This document shows positions 37,797 through 47,164 of a DNA stretch of 64,000 bases, piece by piece. Both the position numbers and the translations under genes were made by a program. The stretch covers positions 1-64,000 of the forward strand of contig WPHV01000009.1 of the NCBI GenBank assembly GCA_009744235.1, in the 5' to 3' direction. The notes beneath the pieces were generated by a model. It was given only the letters and a program-made list of their open reading frames with translations, did not search any database and was not told the origin of the DNA. Position 1 is the first letter of the stretch. Each line of letters opens with the position of its first letter. This DNA comes from Gillisella vitis (GTDB lineage: Bacteria > Pseudomonadota > Alphaproteobacteria > Rhizobiales > Rhizobiaceae).

Positions 37797-39014
37797 TTAT
37801 GCTGCCATCAGCTGAAGCCAGCGACGCACCAGGTAATTATGTTCGTCCATGGTGGTATTCCACACCGCGATGCGGTTGGCACGCTGCCAGTAAGACCCAC
37901 CGCTGCGGCTTTCGCCAGCCTTGATCCGGATGGCGCCATCCGGTCCGGGCAAGTCCTGCGTAGCGGGCAAGCCGCCATACCAATAATCCCATTCCGCCGT
38001 GCTCAGATACGCTTTTGAGCGCTGCGGCGTGGAAATATAATAGCCTTGCCGTGCAACGACAGCGCCTGGCAAGCCTGATATCCACCAGTTGAGATAGTCA
38101 TAGGCCACGTCCAGCATCCGGCCTTCGAGGCCACGCGACAGGCAAAGCCCGCCATGCCAGGCGCGGTAGCCTTCCACCGGCACCGCCTGTTCGACGGCCA
38201 TGCCCTGACCGCTCAAGATGGTAATGCCTGTTGACCACATGCTCTGGATATCGGTACGGCCTTTGACCATCAGGGCTGCGGCATCCTCGGCGGTGCGCCA
38301 GAAGGCCCTGAAAAATCCGGATTTTTTCTTCTCGGTGAGAATGGCGATCAGCCGATCGATCTCGGCCACGGTCATATTGCCGATATTGTCAAACCGCATC
38401 AGGCCCGCCGCCTCAGCAGCAAGAGCTGCATCAAAGATACCGATGGCCGGCTCGTCCACCAGCGCCACCCGGCCCGCCCAGGCCTCGTCCAACAGACTTG
38501 CCCAACTGCACACGGACCTGGGGCTTTTCACCAGGTCGCTGCGATAGGCAAAACTATCGAAATTATGGGTGGTGGGCAGCATGGAAATATGGCCGGTCGG
38601 ATTTTCTCCCAGTGACAGATCCGGCTGGACGAAAAGCTTCTTGACCGGAGCGTCACCCTTGCCCAGTTGGGCACTCGGCTCCAGACGGCCTGTCTTGGTG
38701 AGATCGGAAATCTCGGTCCAGAGGTCGATCCGCTTCAATTCTATCGGCTGAATGGCGCGCCAGTACCAGACGATATCCAGGTTATGAAAGCACTGATCGT
38801 AAATGTCGTAACTGTCCGGTGCCTGCGCCGCCTTGTGCTGGGTGGTCAGGAAGTCGTTATTGTCGAACACGACCTCGATGCCGAGATCCTGCTGCGCCTG
38901 CAGACGCAGCGGCTCCAGCAACGAAATCGCCGTGCCGAGCACCCGCAGACGCGGCTTGCCTTCGGTATGAAGGGCGGGCGCAGGAAAGGCAGCCGGTGGG
39001 TTATGGGTGTTCAT
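37797..39014 (-). CDS. substrate-binding-protein-like protein lacking a signal peptide
   Basis: A 405-residue protein of the spermidine/putrescine-type (PotD-like) binding fold. It resembles the exported binding protein encoded at 42585-43817, sharing the VPVEGYRAWHGG / VPKEGYRAWAIG and WWISGLPGAVVARQGYY / YWLSGEPGIAVSEQGYY blocks. It has no signal peptide, and none is possible: the only earlier in-frame start (GTG 39038) is directly preceded by an in-frame TAA at 39039-39041. It is therefore likely cytoplasmic, perhaps a sensor or a substrate carrier. A GAGGA lies about 13 bases before the ATG at 39014. Confidence 0.8.
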   Translation of the reverse strand: MNTHNPPAAFPAPALHTEGKPRLRVLGTAISLLEPLRLQAQQDLGIEVVFDNNDFLTTQHKAAQAPDSYDIYDQCFHNLDIVWYWRAIQPIELKRIDLWTEISDLTKTGRLEPSAQLGKGDAPVKKLFVQPDLSLGENPTGHISMLPTTHNFDSFAYRSDLVKSPRSVCSWASLLDEAWAGRVALVDEPAIGIFDAALAAEAAGLMRFDNIGNMTVAEIDRLIAILTEKKKSGFFRAFWRTAEDAAALMVKGRTDIQSMWSTGITILSGQGMAVEQAVPVEGYRAWHGGLCLSRGLEGRMLDVAYDYLNWWISGLPGAVVARQGYYISTPQRSKAYLSTAEWDYWYGGLPATQDLPGPDGAIRIKAGESRSGGSYWQRANRIAVWNTTMDEHNYLVRRWLQLMAA

Positions 39015-39087
39015 TCGGGTTTGACATTCCTCACTCACTTATAAAGCCACTGTAAAACCAGAGAGCCTCCACCACCATCCATGCCCG

Positions 39088-40104
39088 TCACTTTATCGCA
39101 AAGGCCTCGAAAGACCGCCTAATCAGCGCCGTCTCCAATCCATCAACAATGAAGACCAGTCTGGAGCGCCGATCCGCCGATGGCCAGCCGCCCATATGGA
39201 CGGGCGGATGCACCAGATGCTGGACGCCGTGAATGGCGACGGGCCGGTCTTCACCCGCGATGTTCAAAATGCCCTTCACCCGGATAACCCTAGCGCCATG
39301 CCGGTTGAGCAGCATGGTCAACCAGATGCCGAACGCGGTCCAGTCAATCGGCTCGTCAACCGTGACCACGAAGGAGCGGAAGTCACCGCTATGGCCAGCA
39401 TCTACCGGCGCTTCGCAGTAAAAACCGCTGGCCGATTGCAGGGTGGAACTGTGCAGGCTGGCATCGTCTTCCAGCAAGGTGGCGACTGAAAAATCTGCAT
39501 CTGCCGCGGTCAGAATGGCCGCATCCGGATTGATCGCCACAAGCCGTCCCTTCAGCCGGGTGGCCAATTCCTGATGTTCGAGGGCTTCAGTCATATCGGT
39601 CTTGGTGATCACCAGCCGGTCGGCAATCGCCACTTGCCGGGCCGATTCGCCGTAAGCGTCGAGCTGCCCTAACCCATTAATGGCATCGACCGTGGTGATA
39701 ACATTGCCGTGGCGAAAATGATGGCGCAGGACCGGATCGGCTTTCAGCGTCGATAAGATCGGAAACGGATCGGCAAGGCCGGTGCTTTCGATCATCACCC
39801 GGCGAAAGGGTGCGATCTCGCCGCGCTCGCGCCGCTCATGCAAGGTACGTACGGCTTCTGCCAGATCGCCGCGAATGGTGCAGCAGACGCAGCCGGATTG
39901 CAAAAGCACCGTATCCCCATCAACCGTTTCCACCAGGTCGTGATCGAGGCCGATTTCTCCGAATTCATTGATCAGCACCGCCGTATCGGCAAGCGCCGGG
40001 TCCGACAGCAAGCGCTTGAGCAGCGTCGTCTTGCCGGAGCCGAGGAAGCCGGTCAGCAGATTGACGGGCGTGAACTGGGGAATAGCACCCCTTGCATCAG
40101 CCAT
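39088..40104 (-). CDS. CobW/COG0523 family GTPase (putative metallochaperone)
   Basis: A 338-residue P-loop GTPase. Walker A is GFLGSGKTTLLKRLL at residues about 20-34; the metal-binding CxCC motif is present as GCVCCTIRGDL; Walker B/G3 is ESTGLADP; the guanine-specificity motif is ITKTD. A CobW C-terminal domain follows (RVIRVKGILNIAGEDRPVAIHGVQH). Family members deliver zinc, cobalt or iron to client enzymes. The ATG at 40104 overlaps the upstream 110-aa gene by 8 bp, indicating coupling. Likely clients in the cluster are the metal-dependent deacetylase or another metalloenzyme. Confidence 0.88.
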   Translation of the reverse strand: MADARGAIPQFTPVNLLTGFLGSGKTTLLKRLLSDPALADTAVLINEFGEIGLDHDLVETVDGDTVLLQSGCVCCTIRGDLAEAVRTLHERRERGEIAPFRRVMIESTGLADPFPILSTLKADPVLRHHFRHGNVITTVDAINGLGQLDAYGESARQVAIADRLVITKTDMTEALEHQELATRLKGRLVAINPDAAILTAADADFSVATLLEDDASLHSSTLQSASGFYCEAPVDAGHSGDFRSFVVTVDEPIDWTAFGIWLTMLLNRHGARVIRVKGILNIAGEDRPVAIHGVQHLVHPPVHMGGWPSADRRSRLVFIVDGLETALIRRSFEAFAIK

Positions 40105-40429
40105 TATGGGCCGTTTCCATCCGCGCAATCAGCACCGGATCAAGCGGATCACAGGCCCGACCGGACATTTTTTCAGCGACCGACCAGAGATGACCGAGAT
40201 CCTCGATAATCTCGGTCTTTCCTGTCAGGCTGGACAAGATATAGGATGAGCCCTGCCAGTCGGATAGCGACAGGCCGAACGCTTTCAGCACCCGGTTGGC
40301 GGTGCTCACCCGGTTCATCCGTTCACGGCGGCGGTCCACCCGCTCGCCATTGCGGGTGTAGACACCGGGGCGGGCCACGGCGTCAGCCCAATGCTCATTG
40401 CCGCCAATCACACCGCAGAGTGAACACAT
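40097..40429 (-). CDS. small conserved-looking protein with N-terminal CxxC
   Basis: A 110-residue protein starting MCSLCGVIGGNEHWADAVAR, with an arginine-rich stretch (RNGERVDRRRERMNR), then a helical region containing LSDWQGSSYILSSLTGKTEII. The CSLCG pair and several His residues suggest metal binding. Its stop overlaps the CobW GTPase start by 8 bp; I recall similar small proteins next to CobW genes in other proteobacteria, but cannot name a family. A role as a partner or metal acceptor of the GTPase is inference. Confidence 0.72.
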   Translation of the reverse strand: MCSLCGVIGGNEHWADAVARPGVYTRNGERVDRRRERMNRVSTANRVLKAFGLSLSDWQGSSYILSSLTGKTEIIEDLGHLWSVAEKMSGRACDPLDPVLIARMETAHNG

Positions 40430-40483
40430 GACGATCTCCTTTCACAGCCAAGGGACGGCATAGCGCCGCCCCTTGCCTTACTG

Positions 40484-41365
40484 TTACTTCTTGCGCGGAA
40501 AGCGCTTGGCGAAATCGTCGGCGATCTCGTTCATGGTCACGAATTTCACCCCCGGATGCTTGCTCATATGGGCAAACAACCGCTCCAGCATCATCAACAC
40601 CTGCGGGCGCCCGGCAACGTCAGGGTGAATGGTGATCGGGAAAACCGCATAATCCATTTCACGATAGACCCAATCGAACTGGTCGCGCCAGATCTGCTCG
40701 ATATCATGCGGATTGACGAAACCGTGGCTATTGGGTGATTTCTTGATGAACATCATCGGCGGCAGGTCGTCGAGATACCAGGAGGCCGGGATTTCGATCA
40801 GGTCAGTCTCGTGGCCACGCTTCAATGGCACCATCCAGTCGGAGGGCTTCTTGGAATAGTCGATCTTGGTCCAGCTATCGCCGACCCGCACATAATAGGG
40901 CGTGAAATCATTATGCATCAGAGAGTGGTCGTATTTGATGCCCCGCTCCAGCAGCAATTCATTGGTGACATTGGAAAACTCCCACCACGGCGCGACATAA
41001 CCGGTCGGACGTTTGCCAGACAGCTTGGTGACCAGCTCGATGCACTTGTCCAGCACCTCGGTTTCCTGCTCGCGGGTCATGGCAATCGGGTTTTCATGGG
41101 TATAGCCGTGAATGCCGATTTCATGGCCAGCATCGGCCACCGCCTGCATCTGTTCCGGGAAGGTCTCGATGGAATGGCCGGGAATAAACCATGTGGTCTT
41201 GATGCCGAAACGTTCGAACAGTTTCAGCAGGCGCGGCGCACCGACTTCACCGGCAAACAGGCCACGGGAAATATCGTCGGGCGAGTCCTCGCCGCCGTAA
41301 GAGCCGAGCCAGCCGGCCACCGCATCCACGTCGATGCCGAAGCTGCAAAAGATTTCCTTTGCCAT
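40484..41365 (-). CDS. HP0310/PgdA-like polysaccharide deacetylase family protein
   Basis: A 293-residue NodB-homology metal hydrolase. Metal ligands are visible as D12/D14 in SFGIDVDAV and the H86-x3-H90 pair in [10 protein letters not shown], the same positions I recall for Helicobacter PgdA, and the length also agrees. VAPWWEFSN and the late [12 protein letters not shown] are further motifs. Relatives act on peptidoglycan or, in the PuuE branch, on allantoin; here the setting with an ABC importer, SDRs and an amidase suggests a small imported N-acyl or amide compound. No signal peptide. The start at 41365 follows AAGGAGA. Confidence 0.85.
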   Translation of the reverse strand: MAKEIFCSFGIDVDAVAGWLGSYGGEDSPDDISRGLFAGEVGAPRLLKLFERFGIKTTWFIPGHSIETFPEQMQAVADAGHEIGIHGYTHENPIAMTREQETEVLDKCIELVTKLSGKRPTGYVAPWWEFSNVTNELLLERGIKYDHSLMHNDFTPYYVRVGDSWTKIDYSKKPSDWMVPLKRGHETDLIEIPASWYLDDLPPMMFIKKSPNSHGFVNPHDIEQIWRDQFDWVYREMDYAVFPITIHPDVAGRPQVLMMLERLFAHMSKHPGVKFVTMNEIADDFAKRFPRKK

Positions 41366-41412
41366 GGTGTTTTCTCCTTTTGATAAAGACTTTTTGATCA
41401 GGTACGCGACTG

Positions 41413-42522
41413 TCAGTGCGCGGCGATAATGGAGGCATCCGAAGGCTTCCACGACAGGAACACATCTGAGCCGACCGGAAACTCATCAGGCCGATATTTG
41501 TCGACATGGGCCTCGAGAGACAGCGACCGACCATCCGCCAGCACCGCTGAGATATGCGAGACGTGACCAACGACATCGGCGCGTTGAATGCGGGCATGCA
41601 CCGCGTTGCCACCATGGGCCACAGCCACCCGATCAAGCTGTTCGGCGCTTCCATGATGAACCTGAATAGCCTCGGCGGGAACGACGAGATTGGCGAGGCC
41701 ACCTTCAGATACCGGGCCATTGACCAGGCCTGCGAGCAATCCTTCCGGGGTCTCGACCCGCAAGTCGCCTGCGCCATCGGCACGGGCATGCCCCTTGAAA
41801 ATCGCATTTCGGCCAATGAATTGCGCCACAAACGGTGTGGCGGGTCGGGTATAGAGCTGGTGCGGCGGACTGACCTGCTCAACGCGGCCCTGGTTCATCA
41901 CCACCACCCGGTCGGAGAGCGCCAGCGCCTCCGATTGAGCGTGGGTGACGAAAATGAAGGTGACGCCCAGCGTCCTTTGCAGGATTTTCAGCTCGTTCTG
42001 GATCGCCTTGCGCAAATTGGCGTCAAGCGCCCCAAGCGGCTCATCCAGAAGCAGAATGTCCGGCTCGATCACCAGCCCACGCGCCAAGGCCACCCGCTGA
42101 CGCTGGCCGCCGGAAAGCTTTTCCGGCTTGCGTTCGGCGATGTCTTCAAGCCCAAGCGTTGCGATGATCCGCTCTACCTTCCGGTCGCGCTCGGCCTTGG
42201 CCATGCCTTTGACCTCAAGACCGTAAGCGACATTGCGGCGCACGCTCATATGGGGAAACAGCGCGTAGTTCTGAAAGATCGTCGCGGTTGGGCGCATTTG
42301 CGGCGGCACGTCGTTCATCCGCATGCCCTTGATCATCATATCGCCGGAGGAAATACCCTCGAACCCGGCAATCATCCTCAGCGTCGTGGTCTTGCCGCAG
42401 CCGGATGGGCCGAGAAAAGCGATGAACTCACCTTTCTTCACCGCCAGGCTGAAGGCACTGACAGCCGTGGTGCCATTGTCATAGACCTTGCCCACATCAA
42501 TCAGTTCCAGGTCGTAAATCAT
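41413..42522 (-). CDS. ABC transporter ATP-binding protein (PotA-like, second of the cluster)
   Basis: A 369-residue ATPase with intact Walker [11 protein letters not shown]-loop FQNYALFPH, signature LSGGQRQRV, Walker [10 protein letters not shown] and canonical H-loop VTHAQSEA, plus a C-terminal TOBE-type regulatory region. It lies between the deacetylase and the exported binding protein. The cluster encodes two ATPases but a single permease pair; this one has the complete active site, while the other (47157-48230) lacks the H-loop histidine. The start at 42522 fits the family. Confidence 0.9.
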   Translation of the reverse strand: MIYDLELIDVGKVYDNGTTAVSAFSLAVKKGEFIAFLGPSGCGKTTTLRMIAGFEGISSGDMMIKGMRMNDVPPQMRPTATIFQNYALFPHMSVRRNVAYGLEVKGMAKAERDRKVERIIATLGLEDIAERKPEKLSGGQRQRVALARGLVIEPDILLLDEPLGALDANLRKAIQNELKILQRTLGVTFIFVTHAQSEALALSDRVVVMNQGRVEQVSPPHQLYTRPATPFVAQFIGRNAIFKGHARADGAGDLRVETPEGLLAGLVNGPVSEGGLANLVVPAEAIQVHHGSAEQLDRVAVAHGGNAVHARIQRADVVGHVSHISAVLADGRSLSLEAHVDKYRPDEFPVGSDVFLSWKPSDASIIAAH

Positions 42523-42584
42523 CGGCTTTCTCCGGTGCAGTATCAAAAGGGAAGACCGGAGCCAGCCGGTCTTCCCGCGTCTCG

Positions 42585-43817
42585 TCAGGCGTTCAGGAAC
42601 TCGTCCCACTTCTGCACCAGATGGTCGTATTCATCCGGCCACTGATGCCAATAAGCGACGTTCTTGGCGCGCTCTTCCAGCGAGCCGCCATCACGCAGGT
42701 CGCCTTCCTTGATGCCGCGCTCCGGCGCGCCGGTCCAAGGCTTGCCCTCATACCAGAAGGCATATTTTTCCGGTGCCATGACGCTTTTAATATTGGTGGA
42801 GGGCGAGTAATACCCTTGCTCCGACACAGCGATGCCCGGCTCACCCGACAGCCAGTAATTAGCATAGGCGGTGACGGCTTCCTTGTTGGTGGTGCCTGCA
42901 ATCATCGACGGACCGATGGCCCAGGCGCGGTAGCCTTCCTTCGGCACCGCGTATTTGCAAGACTTGCCCTGCGCCTTCACCGCCATGACCGCAGGCTGCC
43001 AGGCGTCGCAAACCACCATTTCGCCTGAGGCCATCAGGTTGACCAATTCGCCGAAATCGCCCCATAGCGCCCGGAACTGGCCTTCCTTCTTCTTCGACAC
43101 CAGGAAGGCCGCCGCCTCGTCAATTTCCTTGGCACTCGGATTGCCAGGGTTCTTGACGTTGAGCAGGCCAAGCGTGTTCATCGCCATGATCGCCTGACCG
43201 AAGGCAATCAGCGGATCGGTGTTGAGGCCGGACTTGCCCTTCCACTTCTTGTCGAAAATCGCCGCCCAGCTATTGGCTTCCTCGGCGGAGACCACATCCG
43301 GGTTATAGCCGATGGAATCGTAGTTATAGACGGCGGGCACCATGTTCAGCGTTGTCTGGCCTTCATCGGCCCAGATCTGCCCGACGATCTGCGCCTTCAA
43401 GTCCCATTTGTCTGATGGTTTGGTGAAGGTGTCGCGGATATTCGCCCAGTTTTTCAAGCCAGAGGCAGGCACCGGCTCGACATTGTTGGTCATGACGATG
43501 GCAGGCAGGCGCTCGGCGATGATTTCCCAGCAATCGTAATCCTTCGAGCCGGACAAGATCTTGGTCTGCGCATCCGGGAAGGTTGCCGCCGTGCCGGATG
43601 TGCCGCCGACACCGGAGGCCTTCTTGAAGTCATTGAGAATGCGTTCCTGCACCGTCACCGACAGGCCGATGGTGCGCAATTGCTGGCTGGCAAGGCTGGT
43701 GGCCTTAGCATAGGCAGCCCGCGACGACAGGAAGGGCGTACCTGCCCCCATGGCCAACGCCATCATGCCGGTGGAGCGTTTGAGAAGTGATCTGCGGTTC
43801 AATTCCAGTAATGACAT
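42585..43817 (-). CDS. ABC transporter substrate-binding protein, exported (PotD-like)
   Basis: A 410-residue periplasmic binding protein. The signal has a twin-arginine-like core (NRRSLLKRSTGMMALAMGAG) and a cleavage region near SRAAYAKA. The mature protein is of the spermidine/putrescine type (GEMVVCDAWQPAVMA, ANYWLSGEPGIAV). The start at 43817 has GGAG and is fixed by the signal. It serves the permeases at 45418-47164. A signal-less paralogue is encoded at 37797-39014. The natural ligand cannot be read from the sequence. Confidence 0.9.
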   Translation of the reverse strand: MSLLELNRRSLLKRSTGMMALAMGAGTPFLSSRAAYAKATSLASQQLRTIGLSVTVQERILNDFKKASGVGGTSGTAATFPDAQTKILSGSKDYDCWEIIAERLPAIVMTNNVEPVPASGLKNWANIRDTFTKPSDKWDLKAQIVGQIWADEGQTTLNMVPAVYNYDSIGYNPDVVSAEEANSWAAIFDKKWKGKSGLNTDPLIAFGQAIMAMNTLGLLNVKNPGNPSAKEIDEAAAFLVSKKKEGQFRALWGDFGELVNLMASGEMVVCDAWQPAVMAVKAQGKSCKYAVPKEGYRAWAIGPSMIAGTTNKEAVTAYANYWLSGEPGIAVSEQGYYSPSTNIKSVMAPEKYAFWYEGKPWTGAPERGIKEGDLRDGGSLEERAKNVAYWHQWPDEYDHLVQKWDEFLNA

Positions 43818-43884
43818 GGCAGTTCTCCAGTTTTTGAGTTCCCGATCCGGCTTTGCCGGTTTTTGTTGTTGTTGATTGTTTCTT

Positions 43885-44652
43885 TTAGTAACGCCCAACG
43901 AGCAGGCCACCATCGACGACCAGCACCTGACCGGTCATGTAACGAGCTGCATTGGAGGCAAGGAAGGTGATGACATCGGCAATATCCTCGGGTGTTCCGA
44001 GCCGTCCCATGGGAATGATTTCGGCGGCTTTTTCGGCCCCCACCGGCCCGAGCGAATTTTCCTCCGACAGCAATTGCGCGGTGCGGATATAGCCCGGCGC
44101 AATGCCATTGACCCGCACACCATCACGGGCAAGCTCGACGGCCAGACCGCGCACCAGCCCGATCACCCCGGATTTTGCGGCGGAATAATGCACATGTTCA
44201 TCCCAGCCATAGGCAATGCCCATGATCGACGACAGCGCGACAATCGCCCCGCTTTTGCGAGCGCGCATCCCAGGAGTAGCGGCCCGCACGAGCCGGAAAA
44301 TGCCCTTGAGGTCGATATCGAAGGTCAAGTCCCATTTTTCATCGGTCAGGTCTTGAAGCGGGACGCGATGCGCAATGCCCGCATTGGCGACCACCACATC
44401 GATCCGGCCAAGCCGTGCCTCGATATCGGCGACCAGCGCATCGGCTGCCGGTGTCGAGCGCACGTCATAATGATGAAACTCCGCCGAGCCACCGGCAGCG
44501 CGAATAGCCTGCGCCACCGCCTCGCCTTCATCGTCCAAAATATCGGTAACGACGACATGGTCACCAAGCGCGCCGAAGGCTTTGGCGGCGGCAGCGCCGA
44601 TGCCAATCCCGGCTCCGGTGATGATGACGATCCGCTGGTTCTGGTTGCTCAT
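43885..44652 (-). CDS. short-chain dehydrogenase/reductase 1
   Basis: NAD(P)-dependent SDR of 255 aa with cofactor motif TGAGIGIG, the NAG motif VANAGIA, the catalytic serine in VALSSIMG and Y-x3-K in HYSAAKSG. The last residues (TGQVLVVDGGLLVGRY) are typical. It sits between the second SDR and the exported binding protein, so it probably oxidises or reduces an alcohol/ketone of the imported compound. The two SDRs differ in sequence and may do consecutive steps. Confidence 0.92.
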   Translation of the reverse strand: MSNQNQRIVIITGAGIGIGAAAAKAFGALGDHVVVTDILDDEGEAVAQAIRAAGGSAEFHHYDVRSTPAADALVADIEARLGRIDVVVANAGIAHRVPLQDLTDEKWDLTFDIDLKGIFRLVRAATPGMRARKSGAIVALSSIMGIAYGWDEHVHYSAAKSGVIGLVRGLAVELARDGVRVNGIAPGYIRTAQLLSEENSLGPVGAEKAAEIIPMGRLGTPEDIADVITFLASNAARYMTGQVLVVDGGLLVGRY

Positions 44653-44671
44653 CTGTCTCTTCCTTCACGGT

Positions 44672-45421
44672 TCAAAGCATCACATCGCCGGAATTCGGCC
44701 CCAGGGTCTGGCCGACGAACAGGGCCGCATCCGGGGAGGCAAGAAAGGAGACGGCGGCGGCCACTTCCTCTGGTTCACCGAACCGGCCAAGCGGCAGCTG
44801 CGCCTTTTTTGCGGCTCGCCAGTCTTCCGACAGACCCATGACCAGCGGCGTATTGATCGGGCCGGGAGCGACCGCATTGACGCGCACACCTCTGGCGGAA
44901 ACTTCGCGGGCCAAGGCCTTGGTCATGCCGATGATCGCCGCCTTGGCGCCGGAATAATGCACCAGTTCGACGCCGCCGATCTGGCCAAGCTGCGAGGCGA
45001 TATTAACGATCACACCGTCTCCCCGTTCCAGCATCGGTGGCAACACAGCGCGGGTCATCAGGAAATTTCCGCGCACATGCACTGCAAACATCCGGTCGAA
45101 ATCAGCGACTTCAAGATGTTCAAACAGCGATTGATGGACGATACCGGCATTATTGACCAGCAGTGCCACCGGTCCATGGGCGACAACGGCGGCAGCGCAG
45201 ATCGCCGCCGCTTCCGTCTCGTGGGAGACGTCCCCGGCATAGGCCGAGGCCTTGCCACCAGACGCCGTGATCTCTTCGGCGACGGCTTTCGCTCTTTCCA
45301 GGGCAAGATCGTTGACCAACACGCCATACCCGTCTTTTGCAAGTCGAAGTGCAATGGCGCGACCAATGCCGGAACCAGCGCCGGTGACAATGGCGGAAGG
45401 GAAAGCGGATTTGTTCATCAT
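44672..45421 (-). CDS. short-chain dehydrogenase/reductase 2
   Basis: SDR of 249 aa with TGAGSGIGRAIAL, VNNAGIV, a catalytic serine in VNIASQLGQ and HYSGAKAA. It overlaps the end of the permease gene (ATGATGA arrangement) after an AGGAGG, so it is translationally coupled to the transporter. It lies 19 bp upstream of SDR 1. The unusual C-terminus (GQTLGPNSGDVML) differs from the common DGG ending. Confidence 0.92.
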   Translation of the reverse strand: MMNKSAFPSAIVTGAGSGIGRAIALRLAKDGYGVLVNDLALERAKAVAEEITASGGKASAYAGDVSHETEAAAICAAAVVAHGPVALLVNNAGIVHQSLFEHLEVADFDRMFAVHVRGNFLMTRAVLPPMLERGDGVIVNIASQLGQIGGVELVHYSGAKAAIIGMTKALAREVSARGVRVNAVAPGPINTPLVMGLSEDWRAAKKAQLPLGRFGEPEEVAAAVSFLASPDAALFVGQTLGPNSGDVML

Positions 45422-46263
45422 GCATCCTCCTGCACGGCGATGCGCCGGGCGCGGCGCACCGAAAGCCCCATCAGCACGGCATACGTGCCAAGCAGAGCGA
45501 AGGAAAACAGCGTGGTCAGCACGCCGAAGGCAAAGACATTCGGATGCACTTCCACCGAAAACGTCCCGTAGATCGCCAGCGGCAGTGTGAGGTCACGGCC
45601 AGAGGCAAACAGCGTGCGGGAAAACTCGTCATAAGACAGCGTGAAGGCAAACAGCATGGCCGACAGCACACCTGGAAAGATCAATGGAAAGGTGATCTTG
45701 CGAAAGGTCCGCATCGGGCTGACGCCAAGCGACCAGGCCGCCTCTTCGACGCTTGGGTCGAAGCGGTTGAAGATCGCCAGCATCACCAGGAAGGCAAAGG
45801 GAAAGGTATAGACCACATGCAGCACAAAGGCCGTACCCCACCAGTGCCGGTCGATGCCAAGAGTATTGGCAACCAGCGCCATGCCAAGCCCGACCAGCAC
45901 ACCCGGCACCATCATGCCCAGCACGATCAGGTAGAAGACCAGGCCGGAACCTTTGAACCGGCTGCGAAAGGCCTGCGCCGAAATCACCCCCAGCACGGTG
46001 GAGACGATCATCGTCATCACAGCAAGCCCCATGGATCGCACCAGGGCATCGTTGATCGGCAGTGGCGCAATGCGCGACGGCGGCGTCAGGCCGAACAGAT
46101 GCTTGTACCAATAGACCGACCATTCGATGATCGGAAATTGCGGGCCGCCTTCCGGTCCCGTCTGGAAGGACAGGATGGCGAGAACCACCAAAGGCCCATA
46201 GAGAAACACCAGAAACAGCGTGGTATAGACGCCAAGTGCCAGTTTGACCGCTCCGGAATTCAT
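45418..46263 (-). CDS. ABC transporter permease 2 (PotC-like)
   Basis: Inner-membrane permease of 281 aa with about six membrane helices, starting MNSGAVKLALGVYTTLFLVF. The EAA loop is VEEAAWSLGVSPMRTFRKITFP. The start at 46263 lies one base from the stop of permease 1. Forms the membrane pore with permease 1 for the compound bound by the 42585-43817 protein. Confidence 0.92.
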   Translation of the reverse strand: MNSGAVKLALGVYTTLFLVFLYGPLVVLAILSFQTGPEGGPQFPIIEWSVYWYKHLFGLTPPSRIAPLPINDALVRSMGLAVMTMIVSTVLGVISAQAFRSRFKGSGLVFYLIVLGMMVPGVLVGLGMALVANTLGIDRHWWGTAFVLHVVYTFPFAFLVMLAIFNRFDPSVEEAAWSLGVSPMRTFRKITFPLIFPGVLSAMLFAFTLSYDEFSRTLFASGRDLTLPLAIYGTFSVEVHPNVFAFGVLTTLFSFALLGTYAVLMGLSVRRARRIAVQEDA

Positions 46264-46264
46264 C

Positions 46265-47164
46265 CTACAACTCCTTCCTGAGATCGACGACCCGCAGCAG
46301 CGCCGCAACAACCAGCCCCATCAGCAGGGTCAGCACCACGCCCGCCACCGCCGCAAAGGCCCATTTCAGCGACCCGACCTGGGTGACGATGATATTGCCG
46401 AGTAGATTGACCTTGCGGCCCGACAGTGCCGCCGAGGTGGCGAATTCGCCGAGAACCATGACCGAGACAAAGATCGCCCCAACCACCACGCCCGGCATCG
46501 ACATCGGCAGGATGATGGTGCGGAAAATCCGCCAGAAACCGGCCCCGAGATCCTGCGCCGCCTCGATGATGGCCGGCTCGATCCGCCCCAGCATGAAGGC
46601 GATAGGGCCGACCATGAATACGCAATAGATCTGCGTCATGCCGATGATCACGGACAGTTCGGAAAACAGCAGGACTTCGATGGGATGGCTGACGATGCCA
46701 AGCTTCATCAGGATCATGTTGATCGCCCCTTCCTTGCCAAGCATTGGCCGCCAGGCGAGGACGCGGATCAGGAAGGAGGTCCAGAACGGAATGACGCAGA
46801 GCACCAGAAGCACGGTTTGCAGCGTCTTGTTTTTGACGAACAACCCAACAAACAGCGCCGCCGGATAGCCGACAGCCAAGGTCGCAACCAGCACCAGCAG
46901 CCAGATCCGGACCGTGGTCCACAGCGCGCCCAGATACGTATCGCTGGAAAAGAAGGTGATCCAGCTTTGCAGCGTCAACACCGGCTTGATGGTGAAAGTG
47001 GTCTGCGTCCAGAAGGACACATAGACCATCATCAACATCGGCAGCACCAGGAACAGCAGCATCCAGATGACACCCGGCAGCACCAGCCAGAAGGAGATGC
47101 GCGACGGCTTGGCGGCAGGTTCTGCGTTCGTGGCGATGCCGTCGGTCAGGGCTTGATTATGCAT
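46265..47164 (-). CDS. ABC transporter permease 1 (PotB-like)
   Basis: Inner-membrane permease of 299 aa with a first helix at about residues 26-48 (ISFWLVLPGVIWMLLFLVLP) and an EAA loop at AAQDLGAGFWRIFRTIILPM. The ATG at 47164 overlaps the upstream ATPase stop by 8 bp. Pairs with permease 2. The subgroup is polyamine/opine-type (PotB/HisM-like fold), which includes many rhizobial importers of small nitrogen compounds. Confidence 0.92.
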   Translation of the reverse strand: MHNQALTDGIATNAEPAAKPSRISFWLVLPGVIWMLLFLVLPMLMMVYVSFWTQTTFTIKPVLTLQSWITFFSSDTYLGALWTTVRIWLLVLVATLAVGYPAALFVGLFVKNKTLQTVLLVLCVIPFWTSFLIRVLAWRPMLGKEGAINMILMKLGIVSHPIEVLLFSELSVIIGMTQIYCVFMVGPIAFMLGRIEPAIIEAAQDLGAGFWRIFRTIILPMSMPGVVVGAIFVSVMVLGEFATSAALSGRKVNLLGNIIVTQVGSLKWAFAAVAGVVLTLLMGLVVAALLRVVDLRKEL

